64,000 nucleotides of DNA from Methanothermobacter thermautotrophicus (GTDB lineage Archaea; Methanobacteriota; Methanobacteria; Methanobacteriales; Methanothermobacteraceae): contig NZ_QKOF01000003.1 in the NCBI RefSeq assembly GCF_014889545.1, positions 1-64,000 on the forward strand. Reading direction: 5' to 3'. Below, one piece after another: positions 25,111 through 35,826 of this stretch. The position numbers and the translations under genes are program-made. The notes beneath the pieces are model-generated. The model saw only the letters and a list, made by a program, of their open reading frames with translations. It did not search any database and had not been told where the DNA came from. Numbering within the stretch: position 1 is the first letter of the stretch; every line of letters begins with the position of its first letter.

Positions 25111-27015
25111 CTATTCCTCGAGGGTTGAGGTATCGCCGAGGTCCTCTCCTTCCTCCCTGGCCCTCAGTATCCTCCTCATTATCTTACCGGACCTTGTTTT
25201 TGGGAGCCTGTCAACCTGGACCATCTCTCCTATAACCGCAACGGGTCCGAGTTCATGGCGAAGGTGTCTTTTCAGTTCCTCGATGAGGGCGGCGTTCAGT
25301 TTATGCCCCTTCTTGAGTATGAGGAACGCCTTTATGACCTCCCCCTTGATTGGGTCGGCCTTGCCTATAACCGCGGCCTCTGCAACTGCAGGGTGTGCCA
25401 CAAAGACAGATTCAACCTCCGCAGTACCTACCCTGTGCCCTGCTATATTCAGGACGTCATCTGATCTTCCCTGGATCCAGAAGTATCCATCCTCATCCTT
25501 CCTTGCCATGTCACCTGCGGTGTACACTCCACCAGGGATCTGATTCCAGTAAACATCGATGTACCTCTCCTCGTCGTTGAAGAGGGTTCTGAACATGGCG
25601 GGCCATGGCTTTCTGATCACGAGGAAACCGCCCTTACCCAGGGGTACCGGTTCGCCCTTCTCGTCAACCACGTCGGCCTCTATGCCTGGCAGGGGCTTTG
25701 TAACTGAACCCGGTTTAAGGGGTGTCACAGGCAGGGGCGCTATCAGGTGCATCCCTGTCTCGGTCTGCCACCAGGTGTCAATTATCGGGCACTTCTCCCT
25801 TCCGATATGCTTGTGGTACCACATCCATGCCTCGGGGTTTATGGGTTCACCGACCGTGCCGAGTATCTTTAGGGACTCAAGGTTGTAGCGTTTCGGGTGC
25901 TTGTCACCGAACCTCATGAGGTGCCTTATTGCTGTTGGCGCCGTGTAGAACTTGGTGACACCGTATTTCTCAACTATGCTCCACCATACGCCGGGGTCGG
26001 GATAATCAGGCGCTCCCTCATAGATGAGTGTTGTGGTTCCAAGTAGCAGCGGGCCATAGACAACATAGCTGTGACCGGTTATCCATCCGATGTCTGCTGT
26101 ACACCACCAGAGGTCCCCGTTGTGGATGTCAAAGGTCATCTCCAGGGTTGATGCGACCCCCACCATGTATCCGCCTGTTGTGTGCAGAACACCCTTTGGT
26201 TTCCCGGTACTTCCTGAGGTGTAGAGTATGAATAGTGGATCCTCTGCATCCATCTCCTCTGCATCGCAACGGTCCCCTTCACCCTCTATGAGCTTATCAA
26301 AGAGTATTTCACGGCCACTTATATCGGACATTTCAATGTCAATGTCTGTGTGCTTCACAACCACAGTTGTTTCTATGGTTGGACACTGGAGTATGGCCTC
26401 GTCCACTATGGGTTTTAGTTCTATAACTCCACCCCTTCTGTAGGTCCCGTCGGCTGTTATTATGATCTTTGCCATGGCATCGTTGAGGCGTTCCACCAGG
26501 GCCCCCACGCTGAGACCGGAATATATGACGCTGTGGACGGCGCCTATCTTTGCGCAGGCAAGCATTGAGATTACAAGTTCAGGACACATTGGAAGATACA
26601 GTGCAACTGCATCGCCCTTCCTGATTCCGAGACTTTTGAGGGCATTTGCGGTCCTGTTAACCTCACGGTACAGTTCATAGTAGGTTAACTTTCTTTCATC
26701 TCCCCTCTCGTTCACATAGAGGATGGCGACCTGGTTTCTCTTGTCTGTGTTAAGCCACCTGTCAACGGCGTTGTATGTCATGTTGATCTTACCGTTGACG
26801 AACCACTTGTAGAATGGTTTGTTGCTATCATCGAGGACCTTGTCCCATTTCCTGAACCATTCGAATCTTTCAGCCTTCTCGGCCCAGTATTTCTCATGGT
26901 CCTTTCCCTTTTCGAGCTCGGCCTCCCAGTTTTTTATGTGGGCCTCCTCCACAACTGTGTAGTGGGGTTTGAAGACCCTGTTTTCTTCCAGGAGAACTGA
27001 GGTATCCTTTGACAT
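25111..27015 (-). CDS. acs: Acetyl-CoA synthetase (AMP-forming)
   Basis: 634 residues, full length for Acs. It has the N-terminal acetyl-CoA synthetase domain ([18 protein letters not shown]), the P-loop [11 protein letters not shown] near residue 264, WWQTETGM near 414 and the YxAGD/GRxDD region near 510-525. The C-terminal catalytic lysine is in [10 protein letters not shown] near residue 612. It makes acetyl-CoA from acetate, ATP and CoA in the cytoplasm, feeding pyruvate synthesis. The reading frame is intact. Promoter elements lie at 27067-27077. Probably co-transcribed with the acetate channel gene. Confidence 0.95.
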   Translation of the reverse strand: MSKDTSVLLEENRVFKPHYTVVEEAHIKNWEAELEKGKDHEKYWAEKAERFEWFRKWDKVLDDSNKPFYKWFVNGKINMTYNAVDRWLNTDKRNQVAILYVNERGDERKLTYYELYREVNRTANALKSLGIRKGDAVALYLPMCPELVISMLACAKIGAVHSVIYSGLSVGALVERLNDAMAKIIITADGTYRRGGVIELKPIVDEAILQCPTIETTVVVKHTDIDIEMSDISGREILFDKLIEGEGDRCDAEEMDAEDPLFILYTSGSTGKPKGVLHTTGGYMVGVASTLEMTFDIHNGDLWWCTADIGWITGHSYVVYGPLLLGTTTLIYEGAPDYPDPGVWWSIVEKYGVTKFYTAPTAIRHLMRFGDKHPKRYNLESLKILGTVGEPINPEAWMWYHKHIGREKCPIIDTWWQTETGMHLIAPLPVTPLKPGSVTKPLPGIEADVVDEKGEPVPLGKGGFLVIRKPWPAMFRTLFNDEERYIDVYWNQIPGGVYTAGDMARKDEDGYFWIQGRSDDVLNIAGHRVGTAEVESVFVAHPAVAEAAVIGKADPIKGEVIKAFLILKKGHKLNAALIEELKRHLRHELGPVAVIGEMVQVDRLPKTRSGKIMRRILRAREEGEDLGDTSTLEE

Positions 27016-27066
27016 TTTTCATACCGCCATCTTTTTCTTGGTTGATAGTAGTAAGTTTCTCTCAAC

Positions 27067-27077
27067 TTATATATTTT
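27067..27077 (-). promoter_or_regulatory. TATA box upstream of acs
   Basis: AAAATATATAA on the minus strand, 52-62 bases before the acs start codon, in an AT-rich 130-base gap between acs and the thermosome gene. Confidence 0.5.
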
Positions 27078-27129
27078 ACTATTATTAATCATGATAGATA
27101 ATATTTATAATGTGAATTTTATTAATAAC

Positions 27130-27145
27130 TTCGAAAAAAAAGAAG
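27130..27145 (-). terminator. T-run terminator after the thermosome gene
   Basis: On the minus strand a run of eight T (complement of 27134-27141) follows the thermosome stop by about 10 bases. Confidence 0.5.
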
Positions 27146-27149
27146 CGGG

Positions 27150-28814
27150 TTACATCATGGGGGGCATTCCACCCATTCCACCCATTCCACCCATTCCACC
27201 CATTCCACCCATTCCACCCATTCCTTCCATATCATCCTCGTCCTTTGATGAGACATCAAAGCCCCTGGCGGCTATCATGTCATCGATACGGAGGATCATC
27301 TCAGCTGCCTCAGCTGCAGACTGGATGGCCTGCTTCTTGACCCTCTGGGGCTCTATCACTCCGGCCTCCTTCATGTCGATGATTTCGCCATCGAAGACAT
27401 CGATTCCCATGTATGGTGACTCCTCATGAGCTGCCCTGAGGTCAACGAGGACGTCGATGCTGTCAAGACCTGCGTTCTCTGCAAGGGTCTTTGGCACGAT
27501 TTCAAGGGCGTCTGCAAAGGCTGATACTGCCAGCTGTTCCCTGCCGCTTATGGTGTCAGCATACTCACGCAGTTTCCTGGCGATTTCAACCTCAGGCGCT
27601 CCTCCGCCTGCAACAACCTCCCTGTCCTCAATTGTGGATGCAACGACTCCTATTGCATCCTCAAGGGCACGCTCCATTTCCTCTGCAACATGCTTGGTGC
27701 TTCCCCTCAGTATTATGGAGATGGCCTTGGGGTCCTTACATTCTTCAATGAACGTGAGGACTTCATCAAAGATCTTCTTCTCGTAGATAACGCCGGCCTC
27801 TCCCAGGTCTTCTGCTGTGAGGTCATCGATGTTGGTGACGAGCCTTGCGCCTGTGGCCTTCTCAATACGCTTGATGTCTGACTTCTTGACCCTCTTGAGG
27901 GCCATTATTCCTTCACGTGAGAGGTAGTGGAGTGCAAGGTCATCGATACCCTTCTGACAGAACACGACGTTGGCGCCTGAGCTCTTTATCTTCTCAACCA
28001 TGTCTCGGATCATCTGCTCCTCCTGTTCTATGAAGGCCTGCATCTGTGATGGGTCTGTTAGCCTTATCTTGGCATCGGTTTCAAGGTCCTTAACCTCTAT
28101 CGGGTACTTGAGCAGGGCTATCCTGGCGTTTTCAACTCTCTTTGGCATTGATGTGTCTGCCCTTGACTTGTCAATCACTATACCGTTCACGATTCTTGAC
28201 TCGTTCACTGATGCTCCCTGTATCCTCTGTATGTTAATGTTGTCCTTGTCGATTTCACCGTCCTCTTCGACCTGCATTACTGCGTCAACAACGAGTTCAG
28301 CAAGTTTTTCCTTGGCCCTCTCTGAACCCTTTCCTGTCATGGCTGTTATTGCAACCTTCATGAGGGTGTCCCTGTCGCTTGCTTCCATTGATATTTCTTC
28401 AAGTATCTCCTGGGCCTTCAGGGCCGCATTCCTGTAACCAAGTGCTATGATTGTTGGGTGCACACCCATTTCAATTAATTTTTCAGCTTCCTTGAGCAGT
28501 TCACCCGCTATTATTACTGCAGTGGTTGTGCCGTCCCCCACCTCGTCTTCCTGGGTCTTTGCGACCTCAACCAGCATCTTTGCTGCGGGGTGTGAGATGT
28601 CCATTTCCCTGAGGATCGTAACTCCATCATTCGTAATCACGATGTCTCCGAGGGAGTCCACCAGCATCTTGTCCATACCCTTGGGTCCAAGGGTTGTCCT
28701 CACGGTTTCCGCGAGTATTTTACCTGCAAGGATGTTGATTCTCTGGGCTTCTCTTCCAACGTAACGGCTTGTATTCTGTGGTAATATGAATATGGGCTGC
28801 TGTCCCTGTGCCAT
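27150..28814 (-). CDS. thsA: Thermosome (group II chaperonin) subunit
   Basis: 554 residues, the normal size. Opening [19 protein letters not shown], then [24 protein letters not shown] (nucleotide site), [15 protein letters not shown] (catalytic Asp), and [12 protein letters not shown] near residue 400. The C-terminal tail is six GGM tripeptides plus PPMM, which project into the folding chamber. It folds proteins in an ATP-driven double ring. ATG 28814 is behind AGAGGTGA. A TATA element lies at 28866-28875. Which of the two Methanothermobacter subunits this is cannot be settled by eye. Confidence 0.96.
   Translation of the reverse strand: MAQGQQPIFILPQNTSRYVGREAQRINILAGKILAETVRTTLGPKGMDKMLVDSLGDIVITNDGVTILREMDISHPAAKMLVEVAKTQEDEVGDGTTTAVIIAGELLKEAEKLIEMGVHPTIIALGYRNAALKAQEILEEISMEASDRDTLMKVAITAMTGKGSERAKEKLAELVVDAVMQVEEDGEIDKDNINIQRIQGASVNESRIVNGIVIDKSRADTSMPKRVENARIALLKYPIEVKDLETDAKIRLTDPSQMQAFIEQEEQMIRDMVEKIKSSGANVVFCQKGIDDLALHYLSREGIMALKRVKKSDIKRIEKATGARLVTNIDDLTAEDLGEAGVIYEKKIFDEVLTFIEECKDPKAISIILRGSTKHVAEEMERALEDAIGVVASTIEDREVVAGGGAPEVEIARKLREYADTISGREQLAVSAFADALEIVPKTLAENAGLDSIDVLVDLRAAHEESPYMGIDVFDGEIIDMKEAGVIEPQRVKKQAIQSAAEAAEMILRIDDMIAARGFDVSSKDEDDMEGMGGMGGMGGMGGMGGMGGMPPMM
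27166..27228. repeat. 9-bp tandem repeat encoding the GGM tail of the thermosome
   Basis: Six exact copies of ATTCCACCC (27166-27219) and one degenerate copy. They encode successive Gly-Gly-Met tripeptides at the thermosome C-terminus. The copy number is likely to vary between strains. Confidence 0.95.
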
Positions 28815-28865
28815 TAAATCACCTCTTAAATAAATAGCATGCAATTATCCATGGGTTTAAGGTTC

Positions 28866-28875
28866 TATAAATAAT
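28866..28875 (-). promoter_or_regulatory. TATA box of the thermosome gene
   Basis: ATTATTTATA on the minus strand, 52-61 bases before the start codon. Transcription would start near 28845. Confidence 0.55.
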
Positions 28876-29014
28876 TTGTGTAGAAGATGCTGGAAGATCA
28901 GGGCTTGAGTTAAATTTTTTTGGAAGATAGAATTCTGGGAGGTTTCAGCAGCGGTCCAGGAGATGGAAGATATCCCTACTTCATAAGATAATTAAGAGTG
29001 AAGAAGGGATTTGA

Positions 29015-29428
29015 TTAACGGTTGGGGAATATCTTCGGCAGGAAGGTCTGGCAGAAGTCAGGTGTCAGCTTTGAGGTTTCATGCTCAAGTTTTTCAACTA
29101 TCTCCTCTTCAAGTTCAGGTGTCCTTGATGTCTCAACAGTGAAGGCCTCGTTGTCGATCCAGAGTCTGAGTGACTCCTGGCCCATGGTCATACGGAATTC
29201 AACGGTGTTACCCCTCTCAATATCACCTATTATGTCCTCCATGATCTCATCTGAGAGTTTCAGGAGCTTCCTGCCCTCAGGTTCATATGTTCTCTTTGAT
29301 GTCCTGATACTGGTTATGCGCACCGGTGCGCACCCCTCCTCCCTTATTGTCTTTCGGACGGTCCAGAAGAGGCTCACAACAATTTTCTTCTCAGGGTCAT
29401 GGCTGCCCTTAAATTTGATTGATTTCAT
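29015..29428 (-). CDS. Small conserved methanogen protein of unknown function
   Basis: 137 residues, soluble, rich in charged residues. It begins MKSIKFKGSHDPEKKIVVSLFWTVRKTIREEG and appears to be a mixed alpha/beta fold with a C-terminal helical part (PELEEEIVEKLEHETSKL). I recognise no domain or catalytic motif. ATG 29428 has GGTGA upstream. It lies 41 bases downstream of the F420H2 oxidase gene fprA on the same strand and is probably co-transcribed, which hints at a redox or stress context. Confidence 0.65.
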   Translation of the reverse strand: MKSIKFKGSHDPEKKIVVSLFWTVRKTIREEGCAPVRITSIRTSKRTYEPEGRKLLKLSDEIMEDIIGDIERGNTVEFRMTMGQESLRLWIDNEAFTVETSRTPELEEEIVEKLEHETSKLTPDFCQTFLPKIFPNR

Positions 29429-29469
29429 TAAATCACCGCATCCTTCATCGTCAGTCATTTCTTTGAATG

Positions 29470-30690
29470 CTACATTTTCCTTATCCTCTCACCGATGGTC
29501 TTACCGATGCTGTAGCATTCATCCAGGTCTTCCCCGGTGGGGACATAGTTGACCTCAAAGGTTTCAGCAACCTCAAATCCTGCACCTGAGAGCTCCTCCT
29601 TCAGGGTTCTCACTGCACCTCCACCCCACCCCTTTGATCCGAATACAACCGCAAGCCTTTTAAAGCCTGTACGATCAAATGTCAGTCCCCTGAGATAGTA
29701 TATCAGATCGCCAAGGCTTGGAAATGGTCCGTTGAACATTGTGGGGCTTCCGATGAAAACTGCCTTGCTCTCAAGGATGTTCTTCACAATCTCGCTCCTC
29801 TCATCCTCATGAAGGAAGTGCATTGACACGTCCACGTCCGCCGCCATCAGACCCTCTGCCATGGCATGTGCCATCATGGCTGTGGAGTGGTGCATGGTGT
29901 CATAGATTATGGTGGCCTTATCCCTGCACTTACCTGTTGCCCAGTCAGTGTATGCCCCTATTACCTTCATGGGGTCAGTCCATATCTGGCCGTGGGAGGG
30001 TGCTATCATCCCTATCTTCTCAAGGAGGCCCAGTTCCTTGACCTCATCCAACTTCCTGAGTACCAGGGGGGAGAGTGGTGTTAAAAGGTTTGCGTAGAAT
30101 TTCAGGGCAGCATCCATCAGTACAGCGTCAGGAACGTCCCTATCAAAGCGTTTGCTGATGCAGAGGTGCTGTCCAAAGGCATCATTTGAGAATAGAATGC
30201 CGTCCTCCTCCAGGAGGGTGAACATGCTGTCTGGCCAGTGTAGCATGGGTGCCTCAAGGAATGTGAGGGTTTTTCCCCCGAGATCGGTGCTGTCCCCTGT
30301 TTTAACGGTCTGAAATGGGGTATCCTCTGGTATGGGGTAGTGCTGTCTGAGGCCCTCAGCCGCCTTTGCAGTGCAGATTATCTCTGAGCCGTACCTCTTC
30401 AGGACCTCCATGATGGAACCGCTGTGATCCCTTTCAATGTGGTTCTGGATTATGAGGTCAATCCTTTCATCCCTTCCTTCCCTTTCAAAGGCGTCACTTA
30501 TTCTTCCGAACATCTGTGAAGAGGTTCCAGGGTAGGTGTTGTCGACCAGCGCCACCATCTCATCCCCAAATATGAGGTAGGTATTGTAGGTTGTGCCCTC
30601 CAGGGTGTAGCCATGGTAGCTCCTTATGTCCCAGTCCATCACACCAACCCAGTAGACACCATCCGCAATTTTCACCGCATCAGCCTTCAT
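29470..30690 (-). CDS. fprA: A-type flavoprotein, F420H2 oxidase (FprA family)
   Basis: 406 residues. The N-terminal metallo-beta-lactamase-like domain carries the di-iron ligands: HIERDH (HxExDH) near residue 80, then [10 protein letters not shown] and [11 protein letters not shown], with a last His in APSHGQIW. A flavodoxin-like FMN domain follows from about residue 255 ([19 protein letters not shown]... [13 protein letters not shown]). Methanogen FprA reduces O2 to water with F420H2 and protects against oxygen. ATG 30690 is preceded by GGTG at suitable distance; an ATG four codons earlier is less well placed. The small methanogen protein gene follows. Confidence 0.93.
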   Translation of the reverse strand: MKADAVKIADGVYWVGVMDWDIRSYHGYTLEGTTYNTYLIFGDEMVALVDNTYPGTSSQMFGRISDAFEREGRDERIDLIIQNHIERDHSGSIMEVLKRYGSEIICTAKAAEGLRQHYPIPEDTPFQTVKTGDSTDLGGKTLTFLEAPMLHWPDSMFTLLEEDGILFSNDAFGQHLCISKRFDRDVPDAVLMDAALKFYANLLTPLSPLVLRKLDEVKELGLLEKIGMIAPSHGQIWTDPMKVIGAYTDWATGKCRDKATIIYDTMHHSTAMMAHAMAEGLMAADVDVSMHFLHEDERSEIVKNILESKAVFIGSPTMFNGPFPSLGDLIYYLRGLTFDRTGFKRLAVVFGSKGWGGGAVRTLKEELSGAGFEVAETFEVNYVPTGEDLDECYSIGKTIGERIRKM

Positions 30691-30815
30691 ATTAAACACC
30701 ATCTGTTTATATGTTGAAACTCATTATTAAATTATGCAAGTTTTTTATGGGGAGTGGACTCATGGCTGATCTTGATTTGAATTTTTTTTGTGATGATAAA
30801 GGAGGTTCTCAAAGA

Positions 30816-31634
30816 TTAGGCCTTATCATTTGTCCTTTCTTCCAGCTTCTGCCTTAACTTCATGAATTTTGATCGGACCGTTTCATAGCCCTTACTGTAG
30901 AATGGACAGCTCTCTATGCAGTAGGTGCATCCCTCACTGCATCCAAGGCATCTATCCTCAAGGAGCAGAACTGTGGATCCACAGCAGGTATCTACCTCCA
31001 CCAGGGCATCCTCAGGACAGGCCTTTATGCATTTACCGCACCTTGAACAGTACTCAGGGATCCATGAATGCTCACTGGCCTTCTGAGGAAGGTTGGATAT
31101 GCTCGTGAGCACTGCGGATACCTTCTGGGCCGGGCCATTTTCTGGACCTATGAGAAGGCCGTTAGTCCCCTTAAAACCAATACCTGCATTCTGGGCCAGG
31201 GATGTGAGATCCAGGAGTCCACTCATGGGGTGGATGGCCACGGCACCGTATCCATTCTCTCTGAGGTAATCTGAAAGCCTGAAGGTTAAATCGGCAAGTT
31301 CATCGTAGAGTCTGTCATTCAGGGACTGGGCCTCCTCACCGGGAGGGGTGCCTATCAGTTCATCATCCATCTTCAATGTGAATACCACAGCATTTCTGTA
31401 CTTAAAATCATCTGCAAGGATAACCGCAGGGGTTATGGGCGCATAACCTATGTTGACTATACCGAGTGAACGTGCGTAATCCTCAAGTCTGCTCAGGAAT
31501 TCTCTGCTGGCTGCGGTGGATGGTGTTTCAGGTTCAGGAACCTCTGACTGGTCAGGGTACTCAAGAAATCCACAGCTGCAGCCGCATCCACTGATGGTCT
31601 TCTGTGCATCTCCACAGCAGTTATTTTCATCCAT
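30816..31634 (-). CDS. QueG-like 4Fe-4S protein with Cys-rich N-terminus
   Basis: 272 residues. Residues 1-23 are Cys-rich ([17 protein letters not shown]), which looks like an additional metal site. Residues 45-180 resemble the catalytic core of the epoxyqueuosine reductase/reductive dehalogenase-like family ([43 protein letters not shown]). The C-terminal part has two ferredoxin clusters ([12 protein letters not shown] and [16 protein letters not shown]) with an extra CC. The reaction is unknown. Methanogens carry several such proteins. Transcribed alone. Confidence 0.78.
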   Translation of the reverse strand: MDENNCCGDAQKTISGCGCSCGFLEYPDQSEVPEPETPSTAASREFLSRLEDYARSLGIVNIGYAPITPAVILADDFKYRNAVVFTLKMDDELIGTPPGEEAQSLNDRLYDELADLTFRLSDYLRENGYGAVAIHPMSGLLDLTSLAQNAGIGFKGTNGLLIGPENGPAQKVSAVLTSISNLPQKASEHSWIPEYCSRCGKCIKACPEDALVEVDTCCGSTVLLLEDRCLGCSEGCTYCIESCPFYSKGYETVRSKFMKLRQKLEERTNDKA

Positions 31635-31733
31635 TTAATCACCTCAGTTTACATGTGAATGGATGTTCATATTTATATTTACGGATATAATGGCCATGTG
31701 TCTTCAGTTATCAGGTATGGATGTTTGCCCGGT

Positions 31734-32267
31734 TCACTCCTCTATCTCGTACTCAAATTCCCAGAAGGGGGTGCCCCTCGATTCATCACCCTCAAGGTGC
31801 TCCATCTCATGGGCAACGCCATAGGCACCTGATCCTGTGAACTTGAGGGGTTTTTCCAGCCTTTTAAGCCGGATCTTAAGGTCAAGGGGGTCAAGGACGG
31901 CCCTCAAAATGTAGTCACCATCCACAACAACACGGTAGGGTCTCATCACAAGCTCCCTCTCGTTCCTGGAACCGCACTTCTCAAAGCGGTAAACTGTTCC
32001 CTCCTCACTGATGATCCGGGGATTCAGAAAAAGGTACACTATCTCAAGGGTCCGGCCGACCATCTCATCCTCATCAAAGCGGGTGACCTTCTCCTTTATG
32101 GCCATGAACCTGCCGGAGTTCTTCCTCAGACTCCAGTCCCCACCGAATCTTATGGAGAAAAGAAGGGGTAGGAAGGCATCAGGGGGGATCTGGAGTTTCT
32201 CAATAACCCTCTTCTCAGTGAGGGTGAACCTGAGGAGTTTCTTCAGATCAGCATCGTCCAATAACAT
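31734..32267 (-). CDS. Peptide-deformylase-like metalloprotein
   Basis: 177 residues. The C-terminal half follows the peptide deformylase pattern: FLNPRII (residues 80-86, compare INPEIL), EKCGS with Cys98 (compare EGCLS), RPYRVVV, then VAHEMEHLEGDE with His153, Glu154, His157 (compare QHEMDHLxG). These are the three metal ligands and catalytic Glu of deformylase. The first motif (GxGLAAPQ) is missing and the N-terminal 75 residues look different. Archaea start translation with unformylated Met, so another substrate is expected. Lies 31 bases downstream of cpgS on the same strand. Confidence 0.7.
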   Translation of the reverse strand: MLLDDADLKKLLRFTLTEKRVIEKLQIPPDAFLPLLFSIRFGGDWSLRKNSGRFMAIKEKVTRFDEDEMVGRTLEIVYLFLNPRIISEEGTVYRFEKCGSRNERELVMRPYRVVVDGDYILRAVLDPLDLKIRLKRLEKPLKFTGSGAYGVAHEMEHLEGDESRGTPFWEFEYEIEE

Positions 32268-32298
32268 CCCCCTCTGGTCTGCAGTGATACATGGGAAT

Positions 32299-33687
32299 TC
32301 ATGGAGTCTTTTTAAGGTTGAAGTCGGCTATCGCCCTTTCCACGACGGAGATTATTGCCTCATCAAGTTCATCCTGGGTACCATCTTTAACAACGGGGAT
32401 GTTGTCACAGTAGATGACCTCGAGTCCGGCCTCAAGGGCGTCCCTGGTTGCAACGTCAACTGCAGCTGCCTTGAGTTCAGTCAGCATCACATCAGCGTCA
32501 CCTATGTACCTCTCTATGTCCCTCTGAAGGAGGGGCCTGTTTGATAGGTGCGGTGTGGTGCCCACAACCCTGCAGCTGTACTCTGATTCAAGGTATTCAA
32601 CCAGGAGGTCCTTCACTGAGTCAGGGGCTGTTGTTGCAAAGAGCACATTCTTACCCCCAATTTCGCCAAGGGGCTTTGGCCTGAAGACCGTTGTTATGAC
32701 CTCAGCTTCGGGGTTTATGGATTCAATGAACTCGACTATCTCCCTGACCTTTTCCTCCCCTGCCATGGGCTCCTCGCACATGGTGACTATAACAAGATCC
32801 GCAAGCTTAATCCTGAAGGGCCCGAAGAAGTTCTTTATGTTTATGAGGGGCTGGTTCGCGCCCACAAGGACTATGTGGCGGTTTGATTTCACGGGTGGGA
32901 TGGCTGCACCGCTTCCTTCAAGGATAACAAAGTCTGCATCCAGTCTGTTGGCGGTTTCGGCGCCACGCTTCATGTTGGTTATGAAAACATCCCCCACCAT
33001 ACCGCCCCCGCATCGTCTGCAGCCAACAGTGAGTATCCTGCTCATGAGGGCATCCTCCCAGTGGTCAGAGGCTGCATGCACACCCCTATCTGACTGCTCC
33101 ATAAGGAACTCGGGGGTTATCTCGATCCGGTCGCCATGGACTATTTCAGGTTCCTCAGGGCCCCCACGGCCCATAGCAACGACACATGGGTTGTACTGGC
33201 GCTCATGGATCAGACGGGCGGCATAGGCGGATACTGCAGTTTTACCTATCCTCTTACCTGTGCCAAGTATCTTGAGTGAGGGCTTCTCAAGTATCTCATA
33301 CTCTGTCAGGGGCTGGAATTCGAAGTCAGGGCCCCGGTAGACTGCACCCTCACCAAGGACGACTGAGGCTATCCTGAACCTCTTGGAGTAGTCAAGGACT
33401 GGCTCATCACTGAGGTCCATGACGGTGTCTGCCCCATACTTTCTTATGAGTTCTCCTATGAGTTTGTAGGGAATCCTGTGGGGGTCATCACCGAAGTGGA
33501 CCGGCCTTCCCATCATTTCAGTGTATTCCTCAGGTGAGGATGTCCTGAGCTTCTCTGTCCCACCAATGAAGATCAGGGCCTTCACATCAATGTGCTCCAT
33601 TGAGTCAAGGGTTTCAACAGCTGCCCTTGTCACAGGCAGGTAGTGCTCTCCATCAACAAGACAGATCATGGTTTCTGTGGCCTTCAT
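32299..33687 (-). CDS. cpgS: Cyclic 2,3-diphosphoglycerate synthetase
   Basis: 462 residues, the known length. It starts [21 protein letters not shown] and has a P-loop GTGKRIGKT (142-150), [21 protein letters not shown] and [12 protein letters not shown], all typical of cPGS. The enzyme cyclises 2,3-bisphosphoglycerate with ATP to the solute that methanogens of this order accumulate as thermoprotectant and phosphate store. It is first of a two-gene unit with the deformylase-like gene. ATG 33687 is preceded by CAGGTG. Confidence 0.93.
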   Translation of the reverse strand: MKATETMICLVDGEHYLPVTRAAVETLDSMEHIDVKALIFIGGTEKLRTSSPEEYTEMMGRPVHFGDDPHRIPYKLIGELIRKYGADTVMDLSDEPVLDYSKRFRIASVVLGEGAVYRGPDFEFQPLTEYEILEKPSLKILGTGKRIGKTAVSAYAARLIHERQYNPCVVAMGRGGPEEPEIVHGDRIEITPEFLMEQSDRGVHAASDHWEDALMSRILTVGCRRCGGGMVGDVFITNMKRGAETANRLDADFVILEGSGAAIPPVKSNRHIVLVGANQPLINIKNFFGPFRIKLADLVIVTMCEEPMAGEEKVREIVEFIESINPEAEVITTVFRPKPLGEIGGKNVLFATTAPDSVKDLLVEYLESEYSCRVVGTTPHLSNRPLLQRDIERYIGDADVMLTELKAAAVDVATRDALEAGLEVIYCDNIPVVKDGTQDELDEAIISVVERAIADFNLKKTP

Positions 33688-33852
33688 AAATAAACACCTG
33701 CTAGTATCTCTGTTATTAGGTATGGGTTTAGGTGGTATTAAAATAGGAGGCTGGTATCGTAGGAATATTGTAGATTTGAGTAATATTTAGCTGGCTGGCA
33801 CCACTCCTGGCTACCAGAGGAAAATGGGTTTTTAGTGAGAGTAGAAACCTGT

Positions 33853-34161
33853 TTACTTGGCCTCGAGTTTGGCCTCCATCTTGACTACTTCTTTCCTTGA
33901 TCTCCTTGCAAGCTCTGAGAGGCCATTCACAACATTTGGTGGAAGATTGTTACCTTCCTTCTTGGCGAGGATCTCGGAGATGGCGCTTGAGAGCACAAAA
34001 ATAGCGTACTTATGTTCGGCCTTGGTACGGTGAATGTGGTGGGGGCTGATGTTCAGAGAGAAGTACTCCTCGCATTCATCCTTTATATCATATCCATTCT
34101 CAAGGTACTTCAAGACATATACCAGAAATTGGTGCAGTTGTATCATTTCATCCTTATACAT
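33853..34161 (-). CDS. UPF0058-family protein
   Basis: 102 residues, all-helical, MYKDEMIQLHQFLVYVLKYLENG at the start, then FSLNISPHHIHRTKAEHKYAIFVLSSAISEILAK, the UPF0058 signature. Found widely in euryarchaea, function unknown. The His pairs and conserved HRTKAEHK suggest ligand or metal binding. Preceded by AT-rich DNA, transcribed alone. Confidence 0.88.
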   Translation of the reverse strand: MYKDEMIQLHQFLVYVLKYLENGYDIKDECEEYFSLNISPHHIHRTKAEHKYAIFVLSSAISEILAKKEGNNLPPNVVNGLSELARRSRKEVVKMEAKLEAK

Positions 34162-34469
34162 GGTTACCAGCCTCAGTCTCCTTATAAGTGTGTATTAAAC
34201 TTATTATTTAAAAATTTTGGTCTAATGGATGCCCCCTTATCAAAATTAAAGAACGAACATAGATTAATATAAAAATTGCAAATAGTAGTCTTTTCCATGA
34301 GATAAATTCCACCCATCAACTAAGGTTTAAGTCAAAGCATATAAATAAATGTTTATATTACTGAAATTATTCAAATTATTAAGTGGATGGGGTGCTTCCC
34401 TAAATTCTTAAAAGGGAATGGCTCCATAAAACTAACCATTCACCCTAACTTTTTCACTGGAGGATGCTG
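34162..34469. other. AT-rich divergent intergenic region before hisD
   Basis: No gene is seen. It contains the UPF0058 promoter on the left. On the right, ATATAAATA (34339-34347) is a TATA candidate for hisD. Between it and hisD lies the inverted repeat TTCCCT...AGGGAA (34396-34418). Confidence 0.5.
34396..34418. promoter_or_regulatory. Inverted repeat in the hisD leader
   Basis: TTCCCT (34396-34401) and AGGGAA (34413-34418) are complementary with an 11-base spacer. They lie 52 bases before the hisD start, downstream of the TATA candidate at 34339. Possible operator or small RNA hairpin. Confidence 0.3.
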
Positions 34470-35744
34470 ATGAAGATAACAGAATTTGATCACAGACGGA
34501 TTTCTGAACTTGTTGAAAGAGCAAGGCTTGACGTTGATGAGGTCATCGGACCAGTGGCAGACATCATATCCATGGTGAGGGAGGGTGGTGACGGCGCCCT
34601 CCGGGAACTCACCCAGAAATTCGATGGCGTGACCGTTGATAACTTCAGGGTCAGCCAGGAGGAGATAGATGAGGCCCACGAAAACCTCGACCAGGGGGTT
34701 AAGGAGGCCCTCATGGAGGCAGCCATGAACATTGAGGAATTCCACAGAATGCAGATGCCCTCCGATTGGATGTCCGAGGTTAGACCGGGGGTCATGGCTG
34801 GCCAGGTGGTGCGCCCCCTTGAGAGTGTGGGCTGCTACATCCCGGGTGGAAGGGCTGTGTACCCCTCAACGATACTCATGACCGTGATACCTGCAAGGAT
34901 AGCAGGTGTTGAGAGGATAGTATGCTGCACCCCGCCGGCAGGGGACGGTTCGGTACCCGATGCGGTTCTCGTGGCAGCCGACATGGCGGGGGCCCATGAG
35001 ATCCACCGTGTTGGGGGAGCACAGGCTGTTGCAGCAATGGCCTACGGCACAGAAACCATCAGATCGGTCGATAAAATCGTGGGACCAGGTAACATCTTTG
35101 TAACCGCTGCAAAGAAACTGGTCTACGGTGAGGTGGACATAGACTTCCCTGCAGGACCATCAGAGGTCCTCATAATCGCAGATGAAACTGCCATCCCCGA
35201 GTACATCGCCCTCGAAATACTTGCACAGGCAGAACACGACCCCCAGGCAGCAAGCGTCCTTGTAACAGACTCCAGGGACCTTGCCCTTGAGGTGAAGGGG
35301 ATGGTCCATGAAAACATTAAATACATGGAAAGGGCCAATATCATAAGGGAGTCCCTTGAAAGGTACGGGATGATAGTTTTAACAGCCGATATCGATGAGG
35401 CTGTGGAGTTCAGCAATGCATACGCCCCCGAACACCTTGTTATAATGACGGATTCTCCAGAAGAAACACTGGAGGGTATCCGTAACGCCGGATCCATATT
35501 CCTGGGTGACCTGTCCCCTGTGGCTGCAGGGGACTACGGGTCAGGCACCAACCACGTGCTTCCAACCTCAGGTTGTGCAAGGATGTACTCGGGTCTCTCC
35601 ACAGAATCCTTCATCAAAAAGCCAACCGTACAGAGGATAACCCGGGAGGGCCTCCAAAACCTCAAGGGAAGCGTCCTGAAACTTGCAGAATACGAGGGCC
35701 TCCAGGCCCATGCCGAATCCTTCAGGAGGAGGCTCAGGGACTGA
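34470..35744 (+). CDS. hisD: Histidinol dehydrogenase
   Basis: 424 residues. Motifs include [17 protein letters not shown] (residues about 115-130), [38 protein letters not shown] (zinc-binding Gln/His) and YAPEHL, which holds the catalytic Glu-His. It oxidises histidinol to histidine in two NAD+ steps. ATG 34470 is chosen because GGAGG ends at 34463, giving a six-base spacer; the ATG at 34464 would abut it. Other his genes in the window (hisI at 56.4 kb) are unlinked, as usual in methanogens. Confidence 0.95.
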   Translation: MKITEFDHRRISELVERARLDVDEVIGPVADIISMVREGGDGALRELTQKFDGVTVDNFRVSQEEIDEAHENLDQGVKEALMEAAMNIEEFHRMQMPSDWMSEVRPGVMAGQVVRPLESVGCYIPGGRAVYPSTILMTVIPARIAGVERIVCCTPPAGDGSVPDAVLVAADMAGAHEIHRVGGAQAVAAMAYGTETIRSVDKIVGPGNIFVTAAKKLVYGEVDIDFPAGPSEVLIIADETAIPEYIALEILAQAEHDPQAASVLVTDSRDLALEVKGMVHENIKYMERANIIRESLERYGMIVLTADIDEAVEFSNAYAPEHLVIMTDSPEETLEGIRNAGSIFLGDLSPVAAGDYGSGTNHVLPTSGCARMYSGLSTESFIKKPTVQRITREGLQNLKGSVLKLAEYEGLQAHAESFRRRLRD

Positions 35745-35826
35745 TTACTGAGTTGATCTAAAACTCTGATAATGCACAGATTCATCAGAGACCCTAAACT
35801 CACTTTAAACTGTTAGAGGTGATTGA

